The notes under the pieces were generated by a model. The model was given only the letters and a program-made list of their open reading frames with translations. It had not been told where the DNA came from and did not search any database. A program made the position numbers and the translations under genes. A stretch of 64,000 bases of DNA from Cytophagales bacterium UBA2561 (lineage in GTDB: Bacteria > Bacteroidota > Bacteroidia > Cytophagales > Thermoflexibacteraceae): NCBI GenBank assembly GCA_002340355.1, contig DDLX01000026.1:62001-126000 (forward strand), read 5' to 3'. Positions 35,251-44,301 of this stretch are shown one piece after another (the stretch's first letter is position 1; each line of letters opens with the position of its first letter).

Positions 35251-35763
35251 ATGCAACTTACACTTTCTAAACCACTACCCAAATGGCTGAATTACAAATT
35301 ATTACTTGTCACTTCTGTAATTCTGGCGGGGATATTTACGTATTTGCATTTATCCAAAAAGATATGTGCATATTGTCCTATCGAAATTCCTTTGGACTAC
35401 ACAACCATAGATGGTATTCGTACAACTGCTGATTCTGAGGGGCTTATTTTACTTTTTAGAGGAGTACACGCTCAACATCCTGATTTATCAAATGCCAAAA
35501 TGGGAATTGCTACACCTATCGGAGGACACGAAAACCCAACTCGACACAACCGAGGCGATAATCATAGCGTTTTTACTTCATGGACAAATGATATTTTTTG
35601 GGCAAATAAATTTGCATATCGGCGTGGAATAGGTGGAATTATTTTGATGAAACGATTTAAAACGTCTGAATTAATTTATTCACAAGATAGATTTTATCAA
35701 GGCGAAATTTTAATTAAAGGTATTGTTACAGGAGCAGCTCCCGTACCCGCTTTTGAACCCTAA
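35251..35763 (+). CDS. Membrane-anchored putative ADP-ribosyltransferase toxin domain
   Basis: A 170-residue protein with an N-terminal membrane anchor (about residues 16-34, YKLLLVTSVILAGIFTYLH). The rest looks like the ADP-ribosyltransferase domains of polymorphic toxins. The R-S-E pattern can be traced: R70 in LLFRGVHAQH (first strand), S106 to S110 in HSVFTSWTND (the STS-like strand), and Q150-x-E152 in YQGEILIKG (the QxE/ExE catalytic turn). Between them are the GIATPIGGHENPTRHN block and GGIILMKRF. This is inferred from motif order, not from a match I can run. If exported, the domain would lie outside the cytoplasm. The next gene starts 7 bases after its stop, as in toxin-immunity pairs. 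Confidence 0.55.
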   Translation: MQLTLSKPLPKWLNYKLLLVTSVILAGIFTYLHLSKKICAYCPIEIPLDYTTIDGIRTTADSEGLILLFRGVHAQHPDLSNAKMGIATPIGGHENPTRHNRGDNHSVFTSWTNDIFWANKFAYRRGIGGIILMKRFKTSELIYSQDRFYQGEILIKGIVTGAAPVPAFEP

Positions 35764-35769
35764 AACCAA

Positions 35770-36135
35770 ATGAAAGAAATTTTTATACCAACTCGGCAGT
35801 TGGTTGAAACACATTGGGAAACCATAAATTTGGAACGACAAATCAATCTAAAAAACTGGTTATCAGTAAATAACTATGAAATTGACTTCTTCGATTCAGA
35901 TTTTGAACATCTATACGATATTTATAAAATTCGTCAGGAAGGAATTCAAGAACGAGGGCAATTTATTGATGGTTTAGCAGAATTAGTTTCAGAAATGGAA
36001 AATCATCCTAATTTAGCACAAATTCGATTGACTTCTTTTCAGTCCGAACAAGATGAAATTCTACTTTTTTCTGACCCAGATTATACTATTTTTCTAGGAA
36101 TTTTAGTCTTTGAAAATCAGATAGTTACTGTTTAA
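35770..36135 (+). CDS. Small acidic protein, candidate immunity partner of the ART-like protein
   Basis: A 121-residue acidic cytosolic protein whose ATG follows the ART-like gene's stop by 6 bases, so it is in the same transcript and closely coupled. It has no signal peptide, membrane helix or known domain. The sequence is helical in the middle (DIYKIRQEGIQERGQFIDGL) and beta-rich at the end (TIFLGILVFENQIVTV). Size, charge and position fit an immunity protein, but no sequence match supports this. It could also be an unrelated small protein. Confidence 0.5.
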   Translation: MKEIFIPTRQLVETHWETINLERQINLKNWLSVNNYEIDFFDSDFEHLYDIYKIRQEGIQERGQFIDGLAELVSEMENHPNLAQIRLTSFQSEQDEILLFSDPDYTIFLGILVFENQIVTV

Positions 36136-36205
36136 TATTTTCGATAAAAAACAAATTAAACCAACCAAATCAAAAATTTGGCTAGTTTAGTGCTTGATAC
36201 GACTT

Positions 36206-36859
36206 CTAAGCATTCAAATATTTTTGAAAGACTTCTGAAAAGTCACTTTGCGAATATTTTTTATAATTATCTTGATTCCAAGCAAAAGCATACTCATTAA
36301 TTGCTTTGAAAGCATCCAAAGTAACCTCTGTTTTCGAATTTCCCTTTAACGTATTGGATGTCAGGTTTAAACTCTCTTGGGCATAATTCAAAAAGAGAGC
36401 ATTTTCCTTTTGAATCGTTCCAAGTTTTGTTAAACTTTTGTATAAATCTTTCAGTAATTCAATCTGATTTTTATCCACATCAATACTGAAATTTTTCTCA
36501 TCCGAAGAAATCCCTAATTTACTGCTCGAAGCACGTAATCCATTTAATCTGAACTTAATTTCAGCATCTAAATCCAGATTTCCCGCCGTCTCTAATCGAA
36601 CATTCGTAAAGATATAATCTTTGTAGGAATATCGCTTGAGTGTCCGTTTTTTGTTCATAGCAGAAGTCCCATCCAAATGGATAAATGACTGATTCGTAAA
36701 GCAATACTCGTCAGATTTTGACTTGATGAGGAAAAAAATCTTTTCGCCATCCTCACTAAAAATATAGTCATCCGAATCGACTGAACCATAATCCGAAGGA
36801 GAAATAATTTGACCAATATCACTTAGCCCGAGTGCATCGGAAGCTAATCTTTTAAACAT
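36206..36859 (-). CDS. Bacterial PH-domain protein (YvbH-like)
   Basis: A 217-residue protein. The N-terminal 120 residues form a bacterial pleckstrin-homology domain, with the typical FKRLASDALGLSDIGQIISP start and KIFFLIKSKSDEYCFTNQSF followed by HLDGTSAMNKKR. The remaining part is a helical YvbH-type extension (SIDVDKNQIELLKDLYKSL). Such proteins oligomerise and are linked to envelope or stress processes, but no precise role is known. No signal peptide is seen. Its start lies 48 bases after the stop of the giant DUF445 gene on the same strand, so both may be transcribed together. Confidence 0.85.
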   Translation of the reverse strand: MFKRLASDALGLSDIGQIISPSDYGSVDSDDYIFSEDGEKIFFLIKSKSDEYCFTNQSFIHLDGTSAMNKKRTLKRYSYKDYIFTNVRLETAGNLDLDAEIKFRLNGLRASSSKLGISSDEKNFSIDVDKNQIELLKDLYKSLTKLGTIQKENALFLNYAQESLNLTSNTLKGNSKTEVTLDAFKAINEYAFAWNQDNYKKYSQSDFSEVFQKYLNA

Positions 36860-36907
36860 GAGTTTTTTGTTTTAATGAAAATTAGAATGCTTGACTTGAG
36901 ATATAAA

Positions 36908-39900
36908 TTACTGGTTATCAATTAATTTAAAAATACCCAACAATACTAAATCCACCGCCAACCCAAAGACTACTCCAAAGCCAAATCCATACCGAATTAG
37001 TTGCTCAAAATATTTTTTAGCAAAACTATTAAATAGGTCTTCGATTTGTTTCGGAGACATAGCATTGACCTCTGTAACCACCAATTTACGTAAGTCAATG
37101 GAGGTTAGCAAGTTGTGTAAGTTTTTTTCTAAAGTATTCAATAAAGCATCTGATAATTTATCTAAAACAAAATTCTTAGTTTCGGGTTGTAAATTTTCTG
37201 TGATTTTTTCCAAATTTTTAGAGAAAAGTTTCATTATTTCTTCTTGAAATACCAATTTTGTAGCGGGGTTTTCGACTATCTTACGGATACTTTTGGTCAA
37301 ATCAGTTTGTAAACTATCCCAATCCAATAATTTTCCTAATGGTTTACTTCGTAATTTTTCAAATGTAATTCTGACAAAATTTTCTTTCTGCTGTTGAATA
37401 GTTTCAGATTCGAATAAAATTTGTATCAAACGTTCCGTAACTTCTTGAATTTCTTCTTCTGAAATACCTTCCGTGAGTTGATGTAATTGAATTTCATGAA
37501 GTTTTTCTTCTAAAACCTTCAATAACAAAAGGGCAGTGTCTGTGCCAATGGCAATCCGATTTGTTTCAATTTTATGACTTAAATGACTGAAAATCAAATC
37601 AATTTCATCTTTTAGAAGCTCAGATAAATCTTTCGTCTGGCGTACATCTGCAATTTGTAAAAAAGTAGATATTGGAATATTAAAAAGTTCATCTGCCAAA
37701 ACATGTGTCATTTGAGTCAAAGAAAGTATCATTTCATCTTTATCCAAAAAATTCCCAACCAATTTATTGAGTTGATTTTGGTCAGGCGAAATATTTAGCA
37801 CTCCAATTCGACTTTCTCCAATCTCATACACCCCAAGTGCCACTAATTTATGTAAGCTATCTTTCTCATTTTCAAAGAATTTTGGAAAGCCTTTTTCTGC
37901 CAACTCCATCACCGTATCCACAATGACCCCTTTGTAAAGCGCAGAAGTTTTGTCTTCTTTGAAGGCTTTTTCATAAATTTCTTTGGCTAACTTTTCTTTA
38001 TTATTTTTCAAAAACCGAAGACTATACGTAATCAAATTATCTACTACATAATCCAAATTATCTGCCACAAGACGCATCAAACGTCCATCTAATAATTGAT
38101 TAATTTGTTTTTCTGGAGCAAGTTGTTCGGTAAATTTCTCTTCAATAAAACTAAAAACTGTTTTACGTAACCGTTTATCTATTAAAGTTTTACGAAAATA
38201 GTTACTAAAATTATCTCTGGCTTTTTCTTGCTGAGTGTCATCTAAATAGTCTGCAATTCGAGCAGAAATAATTTTTTGAAAAGGTTCTTCAAATTGGTAT
38301 AAAACCTTATTAATTTTTTCTTTTTCGGCTAAACTGGATAATAATTTTTCAATATAATTCCCAATTGTATAACCTGCTTTATCATACACTTTTTCACGAA
38401 CCGAAGGCGTAATAAATTCGGATAAAGCTCGCTCAGATTGGGCATAACTCAAAATTACTTTCTGAGCATCCTGACGAATACTATCTATAAAATCAGGTTT
38501 TTCTAAAAATCCAAGTACCTGATTTTCAATATTTTGAGTATGTTTCTTTTTTAGTTGATAATCTTTTTGTTTACCTAACCATGTTTCAAATCCATCACTT
38601 AATTTCTGCGTATCTTCAAAAATGGTTTCTGCTAATTTCTCAGCAATTTGTCTTGAAAAATCAGCTTTGTTTTTCTTTAAAAAGTTGTCTATCAGGCTAT
38701 AATCGTTAGATGAAAAAATGTCCAAAGCACTGTTCTTCAAAGATTCTTTTTTTTGTTCGAAAGTAGCTTGTAAATTATTCACATCTAATAAACCATTGAC
38801 AACAAATTTTCCCATACTTTCCGCAAAACGAGGCTGACGTTTGGCAACCACCCCTGGGGTAAAAGGCACACGAGTACCAAGCAAAGGCACTTTTTTGCGA
38901 ACATAAGGACGAAATATCATCCTGATTGCCAACCAGTTAGTAGCATATCCTGTAACTCCGAAAGCTCCACCTGCTAAAGCAGTTCCTTGCCAAGAAAGTC
39001 CCGAAGAAATTGGTAAAAAACTTAATAAACCTCCTGCGATGCCACCTAAAAAAGCTCCAAAACGGGTAATCGGTTTGAGTTCTTTACCCATAAATTTCTC
39101 CAAAATTATTTGTAGCTGTTTGGTTTCCATTCGGTTAAGGCTACTTTTGACCACCTTTTTAACCTGTCCACCACTCAATAATTGAGGTAAATTTTGGGTA
39201 ATTCCTTGATGCACTTTTCGAGGAACTCGACTTTTATAAGCTGTTAATTGTTGTAAATAATCTTGCAATTTATCGCCTCTACGCAACTCATATTGAAGTT
39301 TTAGGAAATCATCAGCTTGTCGTAAAGTAAACTGACTTAATGTACTTGCTAATGGAAAATTGGCAGAATTATCAAGATGTAAGTTTTGTAGTTCAAAATT
39401 TATTTTTTCGTATAAAAAACCACTCAAAACCGCTTGGTTTTCATCTAAAGTTTCGATGATATTAGAACTTTGTCTACGAGCATATTTTTCAAAAGCAGAC
39501 GTATTTAGGATTTCAATTAATGATTTCTGTCCCAATCTTTGGATTTCAGTATTCATTCTTTCCACCAAAAACTCGTCACATTTCTTCGTAAATAGGAAAT
39601 TTTCTTTGACTTCTTTTTCAATTAATTTCTTGAAATTTCTCTTAAAAAACGCCTCAATTTGTTCTGCCTTTACAAAACTGCCAATTCGCTGATTTAGAAT
39701 AGGTTCAAAATCTTTAGGCTTCAAACTTCTCAACATTTGGTCAGCATTATTCACCAACATTTCCGTTAAGAGATTCAATGAGTTCTCATTTCGTACTCGT
39801 GAGGCAATACTTCCTATCGTATTGTTTTTCAGGAAGATAATAATTTGATTAGTTAATGCAAGAGTAGTTTCTTCAGGGGCTGTTCGGTGTTTTTCAACGG

Positions 39901-41035
39901 TCTCAATAATTTTTCGTACAGCATTAGCGTGCTGGCTCACACTACCAATAAACCATTCAATTATCCAATCTTGAAATTTCCATTTGATATTTGCCCGAAA
40001 AGTGCGGTCAATCAAAGCTTCCAAACGGGGTTTTCGGTCTTCGAGCCATGAAATGAGTTTTTCCAAAAAAGCAGGTAACTGATTTTGTAGAAAATTATCA
40101 AAGTTTTCAGCAAGCCCTTCGGAAAGTAATTCAAAAATTGTAGTACCTTCATTTTCAAGAGATTGTAAAATATGCTCAGCAAAATTATGAATGAGTTTTT
40201 TCCCATTTTCCGAATTAATTACATCATACAAACGCTGAGTCAATTCCGTAGAAAGTCCGACTGAATTGTGCCTTCCTAATACATCTCCGATTTGTTTTTG
40301 AGCAATTTGCTGAGCTAATTTTTTAAAGAAACGCTCCGTATCCAGATTAATCAGGATTTTTTGAAGGGTTTCCTCTGTTTCTTTGGCAAACTGATTTTTT
40401 AAAGTATCATGTAAGTTCTCAGAAATCTTACTTGTATTTTGAGCCAATTGCTGTAAAATTGGTTCTGAAAGTATATCAATAGGACGAAGTTCAGTATGTT
40501 CCTGATGAAATTGTAAGAAAGTTTGTTGTAATAAATCATCTTCCCGAAGCGACTGAATGAGAATTTTTGCCCCCGAATCACCTAAACTTCTTAGTGTAGG
40601 TTCTGATATAAATTGCTGTAAATCAATATTTTTTAAGACAAAATCAATCGAATTATCAACCAATGGTGGTAAACTCTCCATCAGGTCGGTATGCATCTCA
40701 GCAAAAGAAGTTTCTAACTGTGGTATATCACCGAGCTTTACTTTTTCGGAAATCGTTTCAAGGATTTGACGCTCAAAAAAGTCATTTGAAGCTTGTTGTA
40801 ATGCCTTTTCAAAGGACTCCGAAGAGGCTTCCAATTCTTGCAAAAGTGTGCGGTCATTAATAATTTCCCTTTCGACCAGTGCGCTAATATTTTCGATAAA
40901 TTCAGCTCTGGTTTTCAGGATAATACCACCCAATCCGAAACGTTTTCGGAATAGCATTTGAATGGCTAAGTCGTTAGTGATGTAACCTACAACTGCACCA
41001 CTGAAAATTTTAGAAATCAACGTTGTAAAGAACAT
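36908..41035 (-). CDS. Giant protein with two DUF445 modules
   Basis: A 1375-residue protein, about three times the usual DUF445 length. Two modules can be seen. Each begins with a membrane-associated glycine-rich segment and a conserved NxLAI motif: GAVVGYITNDLAIQMLFRKR near residues 13-32, and GGAFGVTGYATNWLAIRMIF near 688-708, followed by RPY and PFTPGVVAKRQPRFAESMG. Long helical charged repeats follow each (many EKLI, LLEK and EQLA type segments). A last membrane helix, FGFGVVFGLAVDLVLLGIFK, lies near the C-terminus. DUF445 members are inner-membrane proteins of unknown function. The fusion could be a self-contained dimer tethering two membrane sites; that is inference. Confidence 0.8.
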   Translation of the reverse strand: MFFTTLISKIFSGAVVGYITNDLAIQMLFRKRFGLGGIILKTRAEFIENISALVEREIINDRTLLQELEASSESFEKALQQASNDFFERQILETISEKVKLGDIPQLETSFAEMHTDLMESLPPLVDNSIDFVLKNIDLQQFISEPTLRSLGDSGAKILIQSLREDDLLQQTFLQFHQEHTELRPIDILSEPILQQLAQNTSKISENLHDTLKNQFAKETEETLQKILINLDTERFFKKLAQQIAQKQIGDVLGRHNSVGLSTELTQRLYDVINSENGKKLIHNFAEHILQSLENEGTTIFELLSEGLAENFDNFLQNQLPAFLEKLISWLEDRKPRLEALIDRTFRANIKWKFQDWIIEWFIGSVSQHANAVRKIIETVEKHRTAPEETTLALTNQIIIFLKNNTIGSIASRVRNENSLNLLTEMLVNNADQMLRSLKPKDFEPILNQRIGSFVKAEQIEAFFKRNFKKLIEKEVKENFLFTKKCDEFLVERMNTEIQRLGQKSLIEILNTSAFEKYARRQSSNIIETLDENQAVLSGFLYEKINFELQNLHLDNSANFPLASTLSQFTLRQADDFLKLQYELRRGDKLQDYLQQLTAYKSRVPRKVHQGITQNLPQLLSGGQVKKVVKSSLNRMETKQLQIILEKFMGKELKPITRFGAFLGGIAGGLLSFLPISSGLSWQGTALAGGAFGVTGYATNWLAIRMIFRPYVRKKVPLLGTRVPFTPGVVAKRQPRFAESMGKFVVNGLLDVNNLQATFEQKKESLKNSALDIFSSNDYSLIDNFLKKNKADFSRQIAEKLAETIFEDTQKLSDGFETWLGKQKDYQLKKKHTQNIENQVLGFLEKPDFIDSIRQDAQKVILSYAQSERALSEFITPSVREKVYDKAGYTIGNYIEKLLSSLAEKEKINKVLYQFEEPFQKIISARIADYLDDTQQEKARDNFSNYFRKTLIDKRLRKTVFSFIEEKFTEQLAPEKQINQLLDGRLMRLVADNLDYVVDNLITYSLRFLKNNKEKLAKEIYEKAFKEDKTSALYKGVIVDTVMELAEKGFPKFFENEKDSLHKLVALGVYEIGESRIGVLNISPDQNQLNKLVGNFLDKDEMILSLTQMTHVLADELFNIPISTFLQIADVRQTKDLSELLKDEIDLIFSHLSHKIETNRIAIGTDTALLLLKVLEEKLHEIQLHQLTEGISEEEIQEVTERLIQILFESETIQQQKENFVRITFEKLRSKPLGKLLDWDSLQTDLTKSIRKIVENPATKLVFQEEIMKLFSKNLEKITENLQPETKNFVLDKLSDALLNTLEKNLHNLLTSIDLRKLVVTEVNAMSPKQIEDLFNSFAKKYFEQLIRYGFGFGVVFGLAVDLVLLGIFKLIDNQ

Positions 41036-41136
41036 AAAAAGAGATTATGCCAGTAAATGATGCACAAATTTTTGAGGTCAAGTTATGAAATTTTTAGATA
41101 CTATTTTGTGCTTCGCCCAGAAATTGGAATTTTGAA

Positions 41137-41964
41137 TTATTTGAGTCGAATTTGGTGAGATTCAATGATGATTTTTCCCTTCCGATAAAGATTACCAATG
41201 AGTTTTTTAAATGTTTTCTTACTCATTCCAAAATAGTCTTTGATATCTTTGGGGTCGCTTTTATCTGAAAATGATAATATTCCGTTATTTTCTTCTAGTT
41301 TTTCTAAAATTTTAACTGCATCTCCTTTGATATAATCAAATCCACCAAGTCGTAAACTCAAATCAATTTTATTATCTTCTCGAACTTTTTGTACATATCC
41401 TGTAATTCGCTTGCCTAATTCTATCTTTTGAAAAACCTCATTTTTATATAACATTCCTGCATACAAACCATCAATAATACACATAATCCCAAGGCTTGTT
41501 GTTTCGTAAGGTAATAAATTAACCTTTTGATTTTCAGAAAGTTCTATATTATCTTTTTCTAAAAAGCTTCCAATTCGATTAATTCCAATAACTCGTTGGG
41601 TACGAAAGTCCAAAGCAACCCGTACAACGTATTTTTGTCCGACTCGCATAGGCAAATGTTGTTCTTTGTGTGGCACAAATAAATCTTTGGGAAGTCCCCA
41701 ATCCAAAAATGCCCCAAAAGAAGTTAAGGCTTTGACTTCCAAAAAAGCAAATTCACCCACTACGGCAAGTGGCTTATCGGTGATGGCAACAAGGCGGTCT
41801 TCAGAATCTGTATAAATAAAAACTTGAATTTCATCTCCAACTTCCATCTCTGACGTAATGTATCTTTTAGGCAACAAAATTTCGCCCTCACTGGAATCCA
41901 AGTATAAACCTTGCGGGGTAGTTTTGACGATTTCGAGGGTATTGTAATTTCCGATTTTTAGCAT
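41137..41964 (-). CDS. CvfB-family S1-type RNA-binding protein
   Basis: A 275-residue protein with three S1-like OB folds and a winged-helix end, the layout of CvfB. Diagnostic pieces are EGEILLPKRYITSEMEVGDE near residues 25-44, FLEVKALTSFGAFLDWGLPK (73-92) followed by DLFVPHKEQ, and the C-terminal KDIKDYFGMSKKTFKKLIGN with LYRKGKI. CvfB affects virulence gene expression in Staphylococcus; in general it binds RNA, probably through the S1 domains. It starts with ATG and is followed after 172 bases by the DUF445 gene on the same strand. Confidence 0.9.
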   Translation of the reverse strand: MLKIGNYNTLEIVKTTPQGLYLDSSEGEILLPKRYITSEMEVGDEIQVFIYTDSEDRLVAITDKPLAVVGEFAFLEVKALTSFGAFLDWGLPKDLFVPHKEQHLPMRVGQKYVVRVALDFRTQRVIGINRIGSFLEKDNIELSENQKVNLLPYETTSLGIMCIIDGLYAGMLYKNEVFQKIELGKRITGYVQKVREDNKIDLSLRLGGFDYIKGDAVKILEKLEENNGILSFSDKSDPKDIKDYFGMSKKTFKKLIGNLYRKGKIIIESHQIRLK

Positions 41965-42045
41965 TTTATAAATTTAGGTTTATGTATTAAAAGCACTAAG
42001 CCCTCTTAATGACATGAGAATCAATTGGGTATCCAACAAGAATAT

Positions 42046-42510
42046 TTAAAAACGTCTTCCCGCATCTCGTTCCATATCTCGCTTCTTAATATCTTCTCGT
42101 TTATCGTATAATTTTTTCCCTTGTGCCACTGCAATTTGAACCTTCGCTAAACCCTTATCATTAATGAAAATCCGAAGAGGAACAATCGTTAAACCTGTAT
42201 TAGTGACTTTATCTTTTAATTTTTTGAGTTCTCGTTTTGTCAAAAGTAATTTGCGGTCTGCAGTCGGGACATGACTTTGATAACCTGTACTTTCATACTC
42301 TGCAATATGGACTCCTTTTAGGAATAGTTCATTTTCTGAAAAATAGCAATAACTATCTGTCATACTGGCTTTTCCAAGACGCAAAGATTTAATTTCTGTA
42401 CCTACCAGCCGAATTCCTGCCGTATATTTATCCAATAAATGATATTCAAAAGAAGCTCGTTTATTTCGAATATTTAGATTTTTTACAATTCTATCTTTCA
42501 GCTTTGCCAT
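42046..42510 (-). CDS. smpB: SsrA-binding protein
   Basis: SmpB binds tmRNA and brings it to stalled ribosomes for trans-translation. The 154-residue protein carries NKRASFEYHLLDKYTAGIRL near residues 16-35, GTEIKSLRLGKASMTDSYCY, the HIAEYESTGYQSH block and a basic tail GKKLYDKREDIKKRDMERDA that ends in GRRF, all typical. It starts with ATG. The tmRNA gene was not found in the window. It follows the ribosomal cluster terminator, so it is transcribed separately from rplQ. Confidence 0.97.
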   Translation of the reverse strand: MAKLKDRIVKNLNIRNKRASFEYHLLDKYTAGIRLVGTEIKSLRLGKASMTDSYCYFSENELFLKGVHIAEYESTGYQSHVPTADRKLLLTKRELKKLKDKVTNTGLTIVPLRIFINDKGLAKVQIAVAQGKKLYDKREDIKKRDMERDAGRRF

Positions 42511-42531
42511 TTTTTCAAATATTAATCATAT

Positions 42532-42571
42532 AAAAAAAGGATTTGCCCGAATTTATACGACCAAATCCTTT
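42532..42571 (-). terminator. Terminator of the ribosomal protein cluster
   Basis: AAAGGATTTG (42536-42545) pairs with CAAATCCTTT (42562-42571). The A run 42532-42538 gives the T tail on the minus strand. It ends the rplP-rplQ cluster just after rplQ. Confidence 0.85.
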
Positions 42572-42592
42572 AAAAAGTTTCCAGAAAAAATA

Positions 42593-43093
42593 CTATTCTT
42601 TAGTTTCTGATTCTTCTTTAGCTTCTTCAGTAGCAGTTTCAGCCGTTGACTGAGTTGTTACCTCCTCATCAGCTCCACCTTTTCTTCGTCTTCTTCGTCT
42701 TCCTGATGATTTTGGTTTTTCTTGAAGTGTCAATTCGTTATAATCAACCAATTCAATCAAACACATCGCTGCATTATCACCTGAACGATTTCCTAACTTC
42801 AAAATACGTGTATATCCCCCTGGTCGGTCTGCTACTTTTTGAGAAACTTCATTGAAAAGAATATTCACAGCTTCTTTATCTTGCAATTTCGCAAAAACCA
42901 ACTTTCGAGATTCCATCGTATCCGTTTTCGACTTTGTAACAAGCGGTTCAGCATATTTTCGTAGTGCTTTCGCCTTTGCTAAAGTCGTCCGAATTTGTTT
43001 ATGTTTAATAAGGGAAACCGCCATATTAGCCAACATCGCTTTTCGGTGCGATGAAGTTCTTCCCAAATGATTAAACTTCTTACCGTGTCTCAT
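42593..43093 (-). CDS. rplQ: 50S ribosomal protein L17
   Basis: Last gene of the ribosomal cluster. The 166-residue protein begins MRHGKKFNHLGRTSSHRKAM, the L17 signature, and has RPGGYTRILKLGNRSGDNA in the core. It carries an extra C-terminal tail of about 50 residues, first basic (SGRRRRRRKGG) and then acidic (TAETATEEAKEESETKE), which is common in Bacteroidota L17. It starts 77 bases after rpoA and a strong terminator follows. Confidence 0.97.
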   Translation of the reverse strand: MRHGKKFNHLGRTSSHRKAMLANMAVSLIKHKQIRTTLAKAKALRKYAEPLVTKSKTDTMESRKLVFAKLQDKEAVNILFNEVSQKVADRPGGYTRILKLGNRSGDNAAMCLIELVDYNELTLQEKPKSSGRRRRRRKGGADEEVTTQSTAETATEEAKEESETKE

Positions 43094-43170
43094 TTTTATT
43101 CCGATTTGAAAGGATTCGGGAAATGTTTTTTCGGAATAAAATCACGTCTATTCCCGTCTCCAAAATTATT

Positions 43171-44160
43171 TTAATCTTCTTCTAATTTATACTTGACAAC
43201 GTCCATACCAAATGTCAAGCCTTTGTCAGATACTAATTGCTCCAATTCCGTCAATGATTTCTTACCGAAGTTTCGGAATTTCATCATATCTGAAATTTCC
43301 AATTGCACCAAATCGCCAAGTGTTCGGATATCTGCAGCTTTCAAACAATTGTAAGCTCGTACTGAGAGATCTAACTCTGTCAATGCTGTTTTGAGTAATT
43401 TTCGCATTCGCAAGATTTCTTCATCTACCGTTTCTTCTTCTTCTTGCTTGTGCGTCTCAATGGTCATTGTTTGGTCAGAGAATAGCATAAAGTGCTTAAT
43501 CAAGATATTCGCTGACTCTTTCAAAGCATCTTCGGGATGGATTGAACCATCGGTCGAAACTTCAATTGTTAATTGCTCAAAGTCCGTTTTTTGTTCTACC
43601 CGTGTATTCTCAATGCTGTATTTTACATTCTTGATTGGTGTAAAAATCGCATCAATCGCAATGTAACCAACAGGAGCTTCCGTGACTTTATTTTCTTCGG
43701 CAGGCACATACCCACGTCCTTTACTGAGGTAAAGTTCGATTTCAAAATTGATGGACTCATCTAAGGTTGCTACCGTAAAATCAGGATTTAACACTTGAAA
43801 ATCATCCGTAAATTCACCAATTTCGCCAGCCTTAAATTCAGACTTTCCACTAATTTGTAGTGAAATTTTGGTGTCAGGTTCCTCATTAAGAGGCTTAAAA
43901 CGAACCTGTTTTAAATTTAGAATAAGGTCACTTACATCTTCAACTACTCCCTCTATCGTTGAAAATTCATGGAGTACATCGGGGATTTTTATACCTACAA
44001 TCGCATAACCTTCCAAGGATGATAATAAAATCCTACGGAGCGCATTTCCAATCGTTACGCCATATCCTTTTTCGAGGGGTTTAAATTCAAAAAGCCCGTG
44101 GAAGTCGTCTGCTTTTTCCATGACAACTTTATCAGGCATCTGAAAGGCTAATAAAGACAT
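43171..44160 (-). CDS. rpoA: DNA-directed RNA polymerase alpha subunit
   Basis: The alpha subunit starts polymerase assembly and contacts regulators and upstream DNA. The 329-residue protein has the N-terminal assembly domain (FEPLEKGYGVTIGNALRRIL and SSLEGYAI near residues 29-58) and a C-terminal domain (about 250-325) with LDLSVRAYNCLKAADIRTLG and FGKKSLTELEQLV. An acidic linker with EEEETVDEEI joins them. It lies between rpsD and rplQ, as is usual. Confidence 0.98.
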   Translation of the reverse strand: MSLLAFQMPDKVVMEKADDFHGLFEFKPLEKGYGVTIGNALRRILLSSLEGYAIVGIKIPDVLHEFSTIEGVVEDVSDLILNLKQVRFKPLNEEPDTKISLQISGKSEFKAGEIGEFTDDFQVLNPDFTVATLDESINFEIELYLSKGRGYVPAEENKVTEAPVGYIAIDAIFTPIKNVKYSIENTRVEQKTDFEQLTIEVSTDGSIHPEDALKESANILIKHFMLFSDQTMTIETHKQEEEETVDEEILRMRKLLKTALTELDLSVRAYNCLKAADIRTLGDLVQLEISDMMKFRNFGKKSLTELEQLVSDKGLTFGMDVVKYKLEED

Positions 44161-44301
44161 AAATTTCGTTTCGTTTTTGAAGTTACAGATTCTAACGAAT
44201 CAGGTATAAAGTTTAAGTTTACCGATGTGAAGGTATCAAAAAACAGGCTTAATTTTACGAAAAAACAAATTAATTTCCAAATTATGCCTGTATTTGACAG
44301 A

